Source: Gammaproteobacteria bacterium
GTDB taxonomy: Bacteria; Pseudomonadota; Gammaproteobacteria; DSM-16500
Direction: 5' to 3'
Length of the DNA: 64,000 nt
Assembly: GCA_031291255.1 (NCBI GenBank)
Contig: JARLJN010000127.1
Coordinates: 1 to 64,000, forward strand
Positions 55,979 to 64,000 of the stretch are shown here, piece by piece. Under the pieces are notes generated by a model that made no database searches, had not been told where the DNA came from, and saw only the letters and a program-made list of their open reading frames with translations. The position numbers and the translations under genes are program-made. Each line of letters begins with the position of its first letter. The first letter of the stretch is position 1.

Positions 55979-56803
55979 GTGATAGATATTACCAAAGCAT
56001 CAGGTGCGATCGTCCCATTTGAACCAGACAAACTACGTAAATCCTTAAAACGTGTAGGGACTGAGGATAATCTGATTAACGAGATTATCAATGAAGTCAT
56101 GAATGTATTAGTTCCAGGTATGTCTACACGTACAATTTATCAAATTGCATTTCGTTTATTAAAAAAGAAATCACAAACGTCAGCGGCTAAATTTCATTTA
56201 AAGCGTGCCATTATGCATTTAGGTGTTTCGGGATATCCTTTTGAAAAATATGTTTCTGAATTAATGCAATGTATGGGATATAAAACCATTACAAATATCA
56301 TTATTAAAGGACACTGCGTTAATCATGAAGTTGACATCATAGCAAAAAAAGATAATACGGAAATTATTGTTGAATGCAAATATCATCATAGACCAGGACT
56401 TAAATGTGATGTAACAATAGCACTGTATTTCAAAGCACGATTTATCGATATTGAACAAGCCTCAGAACACACGACTGAAATAAAACGAGAAGGTTGGTTA
56501 GTGACGAATACGAGATTCACCAGTGATGCTATGCAATATGGACGTTGTGCCAATTTACACTTAATATCGTGGGATTATCCAGAGCGAGGCAGTTTGCAAC
56601 AAATCATTGATACTGCGAAATTATATCCAATTACCTGCATTACAAATTTTACAAAAGCGGAAACAAATCAACTGTTAGATAACAATATTATCTTATGCAA
56701 AACAATACGAGATAACCCTCAACTCCTTGATCCGCTAAGAATACCCAGCGCCAGAAAAAATGCTATATTGCAGCAATGTAAACAATTATGTTTGTCAGTT
56801 TAA
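55979..56803 (+). CDS. ATP-cone domain fused to Mrr-like restriction endonuclease fold
   Basis: 274 residues. Residues 1-90 are an ATP-cone (IDITKASGAIVPFEPDKLRK, VGTEDNLINEIINEVM), the nucleotide-binding domain of NrdR and ribonucleotide reductases. Residues 95-190 are a PD-(D/E)xK nuclease: FEKYVSELMQCMGYK, VDIIAKKDN with Asp near 118, and EIIVECKYH with Glu132 and Lys134. The C-terminal 80 residues are helical. A nuclease gated by ATP/dATP is a fair reading. GTG start with GGAGG nine bases upstream. Stands alone, no methylase nearby. Confidence 0.82.
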   Translation: MIDITKASGAIVPFEPDKLRKSLKRVGTEDNLINEIINEVMNVLVPGMSTRTIYQIAFRLLKKKSQTSAAKFHLKRAIMHLGVSGYPFEKYVSELMQCMGYKTITNIIIKGHCVNHEVDIIAKKDNTEIIVECKYHHRPGLKCDVTIALYFKARFIDIEQASEHTTEIKREGWLVTNTRFTSDAMQYGRCANLHLISWDYPERGSLQQIIDTAKLYPITCITNFTKAETNQLLDNNIILCKTIRDNPQLLDPLRIPSARKNAILQQCKQLCLSV

Positions 56804-56810
56804 ATAATTT

Positions 56811-58139
56811 TTACCCGCGATGGCCGCTACGAACTACACTTGCCCAAGATGGCGCGTTCACCGCATTTTTGGCTGATGGTGATCCACAATACATTGAGTG
56901 AGATCTTAATGAAGATGTTTTAGGCAAAGTCAACGTCGGCCTTTTTATAACTGATGCAGGAGGAGGAGAAGTCATCTTTTCTACATGCTGAGCTTTTTTA
57001 TTCGCAATAATTTTATTTAAATGTACTGTCTTTTCATCACATTTTTCTTTCGTAAAATTACCAAGATTTTTTTTGATACTTTCAAGATGATCCGCCTGTG
57101 GATTAAAAATATTATACACGCCTTTAGCTTGCATAGAAAAATAATACGCTACAGAAATTGCTATTGATAAACCTGCAAGCACCCAACCCACAGGTGTACC
57201 CAGTAAACCAACTGCTACCACTGCTAACAGGCTGGTTGTAAAAAAGTAAGCACCACCAGCAACTGTGACCACACTAAATAAATTTACAGCATGTCTTGCT
57301 GCTTTTTTCCAAGGCTTTTCTTTATATTTATCTAATCTTTCCTGTTTGATCTGTAAATCATTATTTATCATGCTTGATAAATTAACTAATTTTTTATATT
57401 TATCATCACTGACTTTACTCACTACATTGTAATTATCAAGTAACTGATTAATATTATTTGCAGATTCAATTTGCAGATCATACTTATCAAGCAATGATTT
57501 AGCTGATTCTTTAATAGAAGTAATGCCTAATGTTTCTCTCAACATACTAGCCTGAAATCCTATAAACACAACTATGTTAACCAAAGATATTCCTAAAGCG
57601 ACTCCGAGTACAATTGGATTGGCGATGCCAGGAATTAAAGTCAGCAACGATTCACTTCCCAAAATGTTGGCTACAAAATCTAAAAAGATACCTCCTAAAA
57701 ATAAAAAACCAAATGCTCCCATTTTTAGGATAGTTAATAGTTTAGAATTTTTTTCTAAATTTTCTTTTTTTTGTTCTTCAAATTTTTTATTATTTTCAGC
57801 AAGCAGGTTGAGATGCGCCTCAAGAGACAGAGAAATCGTTAATTTGTAATCTTCCAAAAGCAATTTTTGATTGTCTAACAGACCTTCTTCTTTTTCTAAT
57901 TTACAAATTTCAGTGTATTCTGAAATTAAATCTTCCACAGTGGGTGCTGGGTTTATTTTCAAAGAACTAAAATTCTTTTTTAGATCTGCTGCAAGATCAG
58001 TATCCATATCGAGACATATAATCAAATCGTCAGAATTCGAAGCGTCAGAAGGAGTCCCTGAAGAACTCGCATCGCAAGGACTCAATGCACTTTCCGGTGG
58101 ATGTTCTAAGCTTGCTGTAATTTGGGCATATGAATACAT
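56811..58139 (-). CDS. Effector-like membrane protein with four hydrophobic helices
   Basis: 442 residues. The N-terminus is Ser/Asp-rich (LSPCDASSSGTPSDASNSDD). A long charged coiled coil (residues 65-145) precedes a hydrophobic pair (FGFLFLGGIFLDFVANILG and NPIVLGVALGISLVNIVVFI). A second helical region and a second hydrophobic pair follow (VVTVAGGAYFFTTSLLAVVA, WVLAGLSIAISVAYYFS). The tail is Pro/Ser-rich. No family is known to me. No signal peptide, so insertion into a host membrane after translocation is possible but unproven. Confidence 0.55.
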   Translation of the reverse strand: MYSYAQITASLEHPPESALSPCDASSSGTPSDASNSDDLIICLDMDTDLAADLKKNFSSLKINPAPTVEDLISEYTEICKLEKEEGLLDNQKLLLEDYKLTISLSLEAHLNLLAENNKKFEEQKKENLEKNSKLLTILKMGAFGFLFLGGIFLDFVANILGSESLLTLIPGIANPIVLGVALGISLVNIVVFIGFQASMLRETLGITSIKESAKSLLDKYDLQIESANNINQLLDNYNVVSKVSDDKYKKLVNLSSMINNDLQIKQERLDKYKEKPWKKAARHAVNLFSVVTVAGGAYFFTTSLLAVVAVGLLGTPVGWVLAGLSIAISVAYYFSMQAKGVYNIFNPQADHLESIKKNLGNFTKEKCDEKTVHLNKIIANKKAQHVEKMTSPPPASVIKRPTLTLPKTSSLRSHSMYCGSPSAKNAVNAPSWASVVRSGHRG

Positions 58140-58321
58140 AACCTATCTCACTGTGAAAAATCAGGTATAATTAATTGGTAAAAAAATATACTTTTTGGCT
58201 CGTAACCACAGGGGCAATTGTAACATAGTAGATCATTACATCGTGTTTTTTATGGAAGAAAATAGTATTTGCGATCAAAAAGTAGACTGAAATGGCCTGT
58301 AATCGGCCAAGAAAAGCATAA

Positions 58322-59950
58322 TTAGCCGTTTATAGAAGGATAACTGCTGCTTTCTACTCCTGATTGTGGCTCATCAACTAACTCTACTTGAGGAGAGTAT
58401 GCAGCCATGCGACTAAACAAGCCTTGACGTTGAAGGGCCGATACCATAGTTGTTAGCTGTTTATAGGGTTTGTTTGTACGCATTACAACATCTTGAATAG
58501 ACATATCATATAGTTCCTTGTCATTATGATAACCACCATAAAGAAATACTGTACCCTTTTCTGTAAGCGCATAAAGTTTAAAATTATCACCTCTGTTACC
58601 CAGACCCTTGCTCTCTAATTTTATAATGCGTTCATCCATGCCCAATTTTTTATAACCATCTGAATTTAAATAATAGAGAAAACCCGTGTTTGTTAAATAC
58701 CACCCGCAATTTGGATAGATTCTTGCATCTATGATTTCTTCAAGCTCTACATTATTTTCAGCGCCCTCTTCGATATTAGAATCTTGTTCTAATTGCATAT
58801 GATCGAATACAGGTAATTGAATTTTTTTAATAGGTATTTCTTCAACAATATCACCAAAACGATTTGAGAAATTTTCACCTATCACAAAACTTTCGCCTTG
58901 CTCTGTTTTAAAATAAAGGGCGTACGTTATTAATCCTTGATTTGGAATTATTTGCTTAATGCAATACGGCAAGAGAGAAGTCACTAAAAATGGTTCGAAA
59001 GATGTCTCTGGTATATCATCGAATAGATCACTTTTAAAAAGATTATGAAGTCCATGACCGTTACAAAATACTTTGCCTGTCTCTGTTAAAAATAAATTGA
59101 TACTACGAACCGAACAAATATCGATTACAGTTTCTGCAAGTATTGGTCCTTCTAATAATATAGGTGATAAATGGTCATGATCATTATCACGTTGAGCATA
59201 TAAAACATGTCCTTCTTTAGTTAACAGCATGAGCCCCATTTCAGTTGTGAACATTTTCGCAATGTCATATTCTCTCTCTTCTTCGCCACTGCTTGTTTTC
59301 ATTTTTGATAACTGAATGACAATCTCACCGTTTATATTTCTGTGAGCGGGTTGAAATACTTTTCCATTGGCATCTAATAAAATCGTTCTGTAATTATATT
59401 CAATGAATTGGACAATATGACTATCAGGATAAAAATGTTTGAGATTAACCGGATAAGTTATTTCAGCTAGTGATACATGTTCAACATAGCTTAAAAATAT
59501 CACTTCACCAGACTCAGTTAAAATATCACATTTATTGGAAATATCTTTTATCTTGTGAGTGCCAAAAACTTCTGGCAATACAGCTAAACCTTGAGGCATT
59601 TCAGGAAATATTTGTCTGTACATATAATTATTTTCAACTACTGCTAATCCATTGCTGAGAACAAAAAAAAGATTATTTGGTGTAGGACATACGCGGTCAG
59701 AAACTTTGACTACCTTATAATTTTGAAATCGGTTCATGATTTCTTCAATGAATAATTGTTGAATATAGTATTTCTTTTCCGTGAGTACCAAATTGACAAA
59801 ATCATTATCATCAAGATAATCGAGTATAGATCCCATAAATTCATCGTTAAACGAATTAATAGAAACTAGCGTACTCTCACTATTTCTTGAAAAAAACGCT
59901 TCAACTGAATCCATAGAGGACTGTGCCTGATTAATACGACTTAATGACAT
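58322..59950 (-). CDS. F-box-like protein with degenerate RCC1-like repeats
   Basis: 542 residues from the ATG at 59950, preceded by AGGA with five-base spacing (an upstream ATG at 59989 has none). Residues about 30-75 look like an F-box: INSFNDEFMGSILDYLDDND, then VNLVLTEKKYYIQQLF. From residue 85 onward the sequence has repeated strands with phrases such as VLSNGLAVVENN, LLTKEGHVLYAQ, FLTETGKVFCNG, LTNTGFLYYLNS, ALTEKGTVFLYGG, spaced about 50 residues, like a degenerate RCC1 or other beta-propeller. Both domains are eukaryote-like and point to a host-directed role. Confidence 0.65.
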   Translation of the reverse strand: MSLSRINQAQSSMDSVEAFFSRNSESTLVSINSFNDEFMGSILDYLDDNDFVNLVLTEKKYYIQQLFIEEIMNRFQNYKVVKVSDRVCPTPNNLFFVLSNGLAVVENNYMYRQIFPEMPQGLAVLPEVFGTHKIKDISNKCDILTESGEVIFLSYVEHVSLAEITYPVNLKHFYPDSHIVQFIEYNYRTILLDANGKVFQPAHRNINGEIVIQLSKMKTSSGEEEREYDIAKMFTTEMGLMLLTKEGHVLYAQRDNDHDHLSPILLEGPILAETVIDICSVRSINLFLTETGKVFCNGHGLHNLFKSDLFDDIPETSFEPFLVTSLLPYCIKQIIPNQGLITYALYFKTEQGESFVIGENFSNRFGDIVEEIPIKKIQLPVFDHMQLEQDSNIEEGAENNVELEEIIDARIYPNCGWYLTNTGFLYYLNSDGYKKLGMDERIIKLESKGLGNRGDNFKLYALTEKGTVFLYGGYHNDKELYDMSIQDVVMRTNKPYKQLTTMVSALQRQGLFSRMAAYSPQVELVDEPQSGVESSSYPSING

Positions 59951-60184
59951 AAGTATCCTGTTATATAAGAAATGAACAATAATGATCAAACATAGTAATG
60001 GAAGTTCTGTGTAATGTATATGCTAATATTGTAGCTATGGTTAGGTTAGAATCACCATTAACCTTAAGCAGGTTGAAGCAACAGGGGAAGGAAATGCTAG
60101 ACACTTACAATCATTTAAAACAAATTGATATTACAACAGGCATCAGACTTTTGTTAGTCTGGCACTATTATCAATTTTAAACAT

Positions 60185-61108
60185 CTATTTAAGTTGAAAT
60201 TGATGATCTGATGAAAGTATTTTATCTATAGTATGCTTGGCTGCAGTGCGAATCTTATCATGTGGAGTAATTTTATTATCAATCGGTTCGAGAAAATATT
60301 TTTCAGCTGAAGCCGCATCTTTAAATCCAAACGTTTTTAACACATCATCTTTACAAATGATTTTCAATATTTTTTCATTTTCCGGAAAACTATGCTCACT
60401 TAACAATAGGCTTCCAGAGAAAAAATTTTCTGCTGCAGCCTCATGAAAAACTTTTGCTTGTCCTGCTGATGCATCAGTATTTAAATTACTAAAATAATTT
60501 CCTATATCTATCAAAACCATGGCTGCATGAAAGTAACCGATACTGCCATAAAGATTAGTTAACATCTTAGTATCAGTTAGTAATTCATTTATAGACACAA
60601 CGCGTTTTCTGTCATCCTCCGTAGTTTTAATTATTTCTTTGTTGATTTTAGTGCGTTCTATTAATGCTTGATACAAACCAAATTCACAAGCCATGTTTAA
60701 AGAAAAGCGAGCGCCTGACTTATCCGATTTTTCATTTCTACTGAGATAATCACTATAAAGAAAAGCACCAACATACTCATCATAAAGAGTATGAGTCATT
60801 GTCTTATCAAGTGAACTAACAGCCTCACCTATAAAACCTTTATCCTTGAGATATTTCGGCCAACTCTTTGTTAATGGGCAATCACTTTTCTGAATAAAGA
60901 TTTTAAATGTTGAACCGTTTTCAGCAAATTTATATATATCATTTGCAGTATAGGGTTCTAACTTTTTAAATAAAGTTTTCATTTCTTCCTTTTCATTTGT
61001 ATTAATAAAAAGAACCAAGCGAAGATAATCATCAAACTTAGCTTGCTCACGCTCACTCAGTTTAATTAATTTTGCTTTATGCTGTTCTATCGTATTTCCA
61101 CTAAACAT
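60185..61108 (-). CDS. Effector-like helical protein
   Basis: 307 residues, alpha-helical throughout, no signal peptide or membrane segment. Features: IKLSEREQAKFDDYLRLVLF at the start, repeated helix pairs with FSLNMACEFGLYQALIERT and AMVLIDIGNYFSNLNTD in the middle. This recalls TPR-like or Legionella DUF5630-type proteins, but I cannot confirm either. It starts 19 bases after the stop of the 816-residue gene, so the two are co-transcribed and may work together. Confidence 0.5.
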   Translation of the reverse strand: MFSGNTIEQHKAKLIKLSEREQAKFDDYLRLVLFINTNEKEEMKTLFKKLEPYTANDIYKFAENGSTFKIFIQKSDCPLTKSWPKYLKDKGFIGEAVSSLDKTMTHTLYDEYVGAFLYSDYLSRNEKSDKSGARFSLNMACEFGLYQALIERTKINKEIIKTTEDDRKRVVSINELLTDTKMLTNLYGSIGYFHAAMVLIDIGNYFSNLNTDASAGQAKVFHEAAAENFFSGSLLLSEHSFPENEKILKIICKDDVLKTFGFKDAASAEKYFLEPIDNKITPHDKIRTAAKHTIDKILSSDHQFQLK

Positions 61109-61127
61109 AAATTCTCCCAGATACTAT

Positions 61128-63578
61128 TTAATGACCTTTGATTGGAGTAGACGCTATCTTAGCATTAAGTTCATCTGTATTTTCTGTATGTATCACTCTT
61201 GTAGTAACCGATGGAGGTGTATAAGCATCAATTGATCTTATATCATCTTTACTGAGTAGGGCATCAAAACTCATTTCATTAGTATGATCATGATCGGGAT
61301 TCAACTGCTGTAACATACCAGCAGTTGAATCATTTTTTTCAATAACTGCTTCTGATCGCTTTCTAACAGCTTCATCAAATTCACCTGAAGGTCCACTAAT
61401 ACTATTGTAACGTTTTACTCGGCTTTTATTTAAAGGTTGTGGTGCTGCATCAACTGATAATTTGTTAGATCGCTCTATGAAGAATCTTCTCATATCTGCA
61501 GCTAATTTAATTGGCATATCGTTATCATTTAAATCCAGTATGTTAGTGAGATTTTCATCTTTCGTATAAATATAATTTATCAAATGATCTCTATTAACTT
61601 TCCAAGCTTTTTCATCCTGACCAAAATTGGCTTTGAAGCTATTGAATGAACGTTCCGCTGCATCTTTAATGATAAGATAAAAATCCTGTGCACGATTTTG
61701 AATACTATTATTTAAATCTGAAGCATGCTGACCTACTTTCACATAGACATCTGGCATATTGGCATAAAGAGTAGGATACTTTTTATAAAAATTAAAAAAT
61801 CTATTTTTTTCTTCTAATGAGGTATATATATTTTCTGAGTTTTCAGTACTGCTAATAGCTCTTAGAGCCGCGCCAAAATCAAATCCAATAAATGAGTACA
61901 GCTTTTTTTTGGCATCTGCATTTTCTTCCAAAACCGATTCTTTCACACCTATATTACCATCATGAATACTATAATCAGCTAAAAATAGTTTCATCATTAA
62001 AGCAAAAGAAAGACCGTGCAACTCTGTATTTTCCTGCACAATATCTTCGTAACCTTGACCTTTCAGCCCCTTCTTAATAACTTCTCCTAGAACAAACTTT
62101 TTATCACCTCTATTATTACCAAGCAAATGATGTAAAGGGGTAAACTCAAGATAAGGCTGTATCAATCCAAACGTTTTATCTTCTAACAAGATTTCTTTTG
62201 CTGGAATTAGCGTGTCTTGATAATGTTTAGGAATGAAATTCTTTTCAGTTAACCCAGTAATAACAAGCCCTGCAAATAGCTCTGTAAAAAACTCTCTTGG
62301 ATCATCAGGTTTTTTAATGAAATATTTATTTCCATCTAACAGTGATTCATAAGAACCATTAATTGGATCTACATTCTTACCGTCTGTTTTATTAGAAAGC
62401 TTTTTAAGATCCACTATGCTTAAAGGTAAACTTTGAGTAAACTGAGTTAACTTTTCTTGCGCTTCAGCTAGACTAGTCTGTAAGTTTAATAATGATAAAA
62501 TAGTACCATCTAGCTTTGGCATAGTTTTATTCGCATTGTCATAAAGTATATTTATTTCTTTAAATCTTTCTTGAGCATTGATATTTTCTAATGTTTTCGC
62601 AGCCTTAATCGTATTTTGATTTAAATCCAGTGCGCCACTTATAATAGGGGTTATTGTTTTAAGTAATGTATTCAATTCTTTTAACTCTTTGGATGATTCA
62701 ATTATATTAGCCCATTCGTTCAGTAACTCTTTCATCTTGGAAGCGAATTTTTTTTCTGAGCTGATAGGTGCACTGACAGGTAACAGCATATCTTTAGCAT
62801 TTTCAATTAAAAATAGCCCTGCTTTACGTATCTGATTTATTTCATCCTGAGCCGCTTTGAGCTGAGTCTCTTCCAATATTTTTTGTTTTTGTTGTTCACG
62901 TGCTTGCATTTGTGAAGATAATAAACTTCCCTTGGAGACAGGTGATGGCGTTTCTTTTTCAAATTTTAGTGTGTCAGCTGTAGTTTGCTTAACAGGAATT
63001 TCAATTGAAATGCTAGGATCATTTAGTTTAAGTTTATTTTTAGTATATTCAATTTCCGTCATCAGTTTATCAAAGTAACTTTTAATTTCTTTTGTCTGCA
63101 TGTCTTGTGATTTAGGTGTCTTTTCTATTAGGTCATCTAAATCCATTAAAGTCTTTATAGCATTTTGAATAGCGAGATAGGTATCTTTATGCGTTTTTAG
63201 TATATTAATCTCATTCATGACTCTTTCATTTAAATCAGGTCTAGTGACTGGGTTAGCATTGATAACTTTCGTACCCATAGAACTCAGTAAATCTGTTGTC
63301 GATTTAATTAATTCACTCATTGTTGCTATATCTATTTTATGTTGAGGTTCAATTTTGATATTAACCAGTTCATTAAAAACTTTATTTATTTCAAAAAGAT
63401 CTAGGCTAGCTTTATTGCCAGAACTAGCATTCATATTTTCAAAACTTGGATATGACTTTTCTATTTTATCTTTCAGCTCATTTACTATGTCTTCAGCTTT
63501 TTCCCTCGTATTTTCATCAGATTGTTCCAGGGAAAAATCTAGAGCTGATTCAATAAAATTATCATATAAATTAGGCAT
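61128..63578 (-). CDS. Large effector-like protein with kinase-like domain
   Basis: 816 residues. Residues 1-400 are charged helices, partly coiled coil. Residues about 410-620 resemble a kinase of the HipA/PI3K type: NKYFIKKPDDPREFFTELFA gives the nucleotide-lysine strand, LADYSIHDGNIGV near 538 the catalytic D-x-x-x-H-D-G-N loop, and FIGFDFGAALR near 564 the DFG metal site. Residues 620-730 are helical; the tail is rich in Ser/Lys/Glu. No signal peptide. A phosphotransferase acting on protein or lipid is possible; pseudo-kinase also. Confidence 0.65.
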   Translation of the reverse strand: MPNLYDNFIESALDFSLEQSDENTREKAEDIVNELKDKIEKSYPSFENMNASSGNKASLDLFEINKVFNELVNIKIEPQHKIDIATMSELIKSTTDLLSSMGTKVINANPVTRPDLNERVMNEINILKTHKDTYLAIQNAIKTLMDLDDLIEKTPKSQDMQTKEIKSYFDKLMTEIEYTKNKLKLNDPSISIEIPVKQTTADTLKFEKETPSPVSKGSLLSSQMQAREQQKQKILEETQLKAAQDEINQIRKAGLFLIENAKDMLLPVSAPISSEKKFASKMKELLNEWANIIESSKELKELNTLLKTITPIISGALDLNQNTIKAAKTLENINAQERFKEINILYDNANKTMPKLDGTILSLLNLQTSLAEAQEKLTQFTQSLPLSIVDLKKLSNKTDGKNVDPINGSYESLLDGNKYFIKKPDDPREFFTELFAGLVITGLTEKNFIPKHYQDTLIPAKEILLEDKTFGLIQPYLEFTPLHHLLGNNRGDKKFVLGEVIKKGLKGQGYEDIVQENTELHGLSFALMMKLFLADYSIHDGNIGVKESVLEENADAKKKLYSFIGFDFGAALRAISSTENSENIYTSLEEKNRFFNFYKKYPTLYANMPDVYVKVGQHASDLNNSIQNRAQDFYLIIKDAAERSFNSFKANFGQDEKAWKVNRDHLINYIYTKDENLTNILDLNDNDMPIKLAADMRRFFIERSNKLSVDAAPQPLNKSRVKRYNSISGPSGEFDEAVRKRSEAVIEKNDSTAGMLQQLNPDHDHTNEMSFDALLSKDDIRSIDAYTPPSVTTRVIHTENTDELNAKIASTPIKGH

Positions 63579-63735
63579 GTTTATTACCTTGATATATACA
63601 AATTAGATCCCTGAATATAGTATAGCTCAAATTATCAACATGGTTTGATGGATAAAAAATACAAATATAACGAATATACAAGAAGTTAGGATTTAGCTAG
63701 ATAAATTAATTCACCAAATTGCAGCTAGCATTACT

Positions 63736-63761
63736 GCCGGACATGCTATGCTGAGTCCGGC
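63736..63761 (-). terminator. Probable terminator after the helicase gene
   Basis: GCCGGAC/GTCCGGC (63736-63742 with 63755-63761) closes a 12-base loop, and an outer GCATTA/TAATGC pair extends it with an internal bulge. It lies 25 bases past the helicase stop on the minus strand. The T tract on that strand is weak. The 170-base region down to the 816-residue gene shows nothing else. Confidence 0.5.
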
Positions 63762-63786
63762 TTGCAATAATGCAATATTGAATAAA

Positions 63787-64000
63787 TTAACGAGTGACAG
63801 AGGATGGCTGTATGATTTTTTTATTTCTTGATTGTGTGCGTTCCACTCTTTGTGGACGTGCATATTTCAAAGTTGGATGATGTGTAGAAACAGCAGGTTT
63901 TATATCGTAATTAAAATTTTCAAGCTTGCGCTGTTCTAATTTACTGCCTAGTACACGTTCTATTTTACGAATGAGTAATTGATCTTCTTGCAATGTCAGT
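63787..64000 (-). CDS. RhlE-like DEAD-box RNA helicase, C-terminal end (partial)
   Basis: 71 residues are inside the window; the frame is open to the right edge. LTLQEDQLLIRKIERVLGSKLEQ is the end of the RecA2 domain of DEAD-box helicases (where RhlE has DExxLLRxIExxL), followed by a basic tail (YARPQRVERTQSRNKK) that would bind RNA. It belongs to the RhlE group by position and composition; RhlB or DeaD cannot be excluded from this part alone. Confidence 0.65.
   Translation of the reverse strand, partial: LTLQEDQLLIRKIERVLGSKLEQRKLENFNYDIKPAVSTHHPTLKYARPQRVERTQSRNKKIIQPSSVTR

Noticed and set aside
59998..60180. 60-codon plus-strand frame between two minus-strand genes
   Set aside because: No SD, no family resemblance, and it occupies what is probably the promoter region of the F-box-like gene.
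1..64000. CRISPR arrays, rRNA or tRNA genes
   Set aside because: No regularly spaced repeats and no cloverleaf or rRNA-like sequence was seen on either strand by reading; a tRNA search program would be needed to exclude tRNAs fully.
1..64000. Type IV, VI or two-partner secretion machinery
   Set aside because: No TpsB, VgrG, Hcp, VirB or Dot/Icm protein appears in the window, so effector status of the eukaryote-like proteins remains inference.

Overview
The window is AT-rich gammaproteobacterial DNA. It looks like an intracellular or host-associated member of the Legionellales, though the genus cannot be fixed from sequence reading alone. The pointers are housekeeping and envelope genes of gammaproteobacterial type (greB, an RhlE-like helicase tail, a TolC/RND pair, a DgcZ-like cyclase) mixed with many proteins carrying eukaryote-like domains (ankyrin repeats, a J-domain, a U-box-like fold, an F-box/RCC1-like protein, a kinase-like protein). 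The latter are typical of effector repertoires, but no secretion system is encoded here, so effector status is inference.

Layout. 0-4.4 kb: an ankyrin protein, a J-domain protein with a degenerate HPD motif, then a Tn3-like remnant (serine recombinase plus the amino end of a Tn3-type transposase) and a membrane protein. 4.4-9 kb: an exported amidohydrolase with a clear terminator, a U-box-like protein, an ankyrin protein, a small secreted protein and a broken aspartyl-protease-like fragment. 9-16.5 kb: a mobile, scarred zone with a CZB-GGDEF cyclase, a TPP enzyme/CMD operon, a frameshifted gene, a second serine recombinase cut short next to an IS110-family element, an archaeal-type TrmY methyltransferase, and a duplicated 3' end of the 4.4-kb amidohydrolase gene. 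Short dispersed repeats mark this zone. 16.5-25.4 kb: a PAS-like protein, a MazEF-type toxin-antitoxin pair, and the most unusual locus in the window: a 342-residue unknown protein, a 1423-residue hemagglutinin-like beta-helix ending in a lipase-like GHSRG domain but lacking a signal peptide, and an exported ricin-lectin/beta-helix protein.

25.4-44.6 kb: metabolism, envelope and signalling. It holds LtrA, PAS-GGDEF, DipZ, NAD-dependent formate dehydrogenase, a beta-barrel plus diheme cytochrome pair, a broken DUF389 gene, GAF-HD-GYP, two small outer-membrane barrels with a 26-codon lipoprotein between them, an MFS transporter, an ORF6N regulator, a truncated LigB-type dioxygenase, a DUF4015 glycosidase-like protein, and an operon in which an SDR-DoxX fusion sits between two small membrane proteins. 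44.7-64 kb: a large effector-like protein, SulP transporter, TolC-RND-DUF2892-SQR-like operon (no adaptor gene seen), greB, a host-attachment-family protein, an ATP-cone/nuclease fusion, then four large minus-strand effector-like genes and the tail of an RhlE-like helicase running off the window.

Common threads: c-di-GMP turnover (two GGDEF proteins, one HD-GYP), redox/respiratory periplasmic functions (DipZ, formate dehydrogenase, cytochrome c, SQR-like), and host-facing proteins. Several genes are decaying (13.0, 16.2, 17.3, 33.4, 40.6 kb), which fits a genome shaped by mobile elements and reduction.
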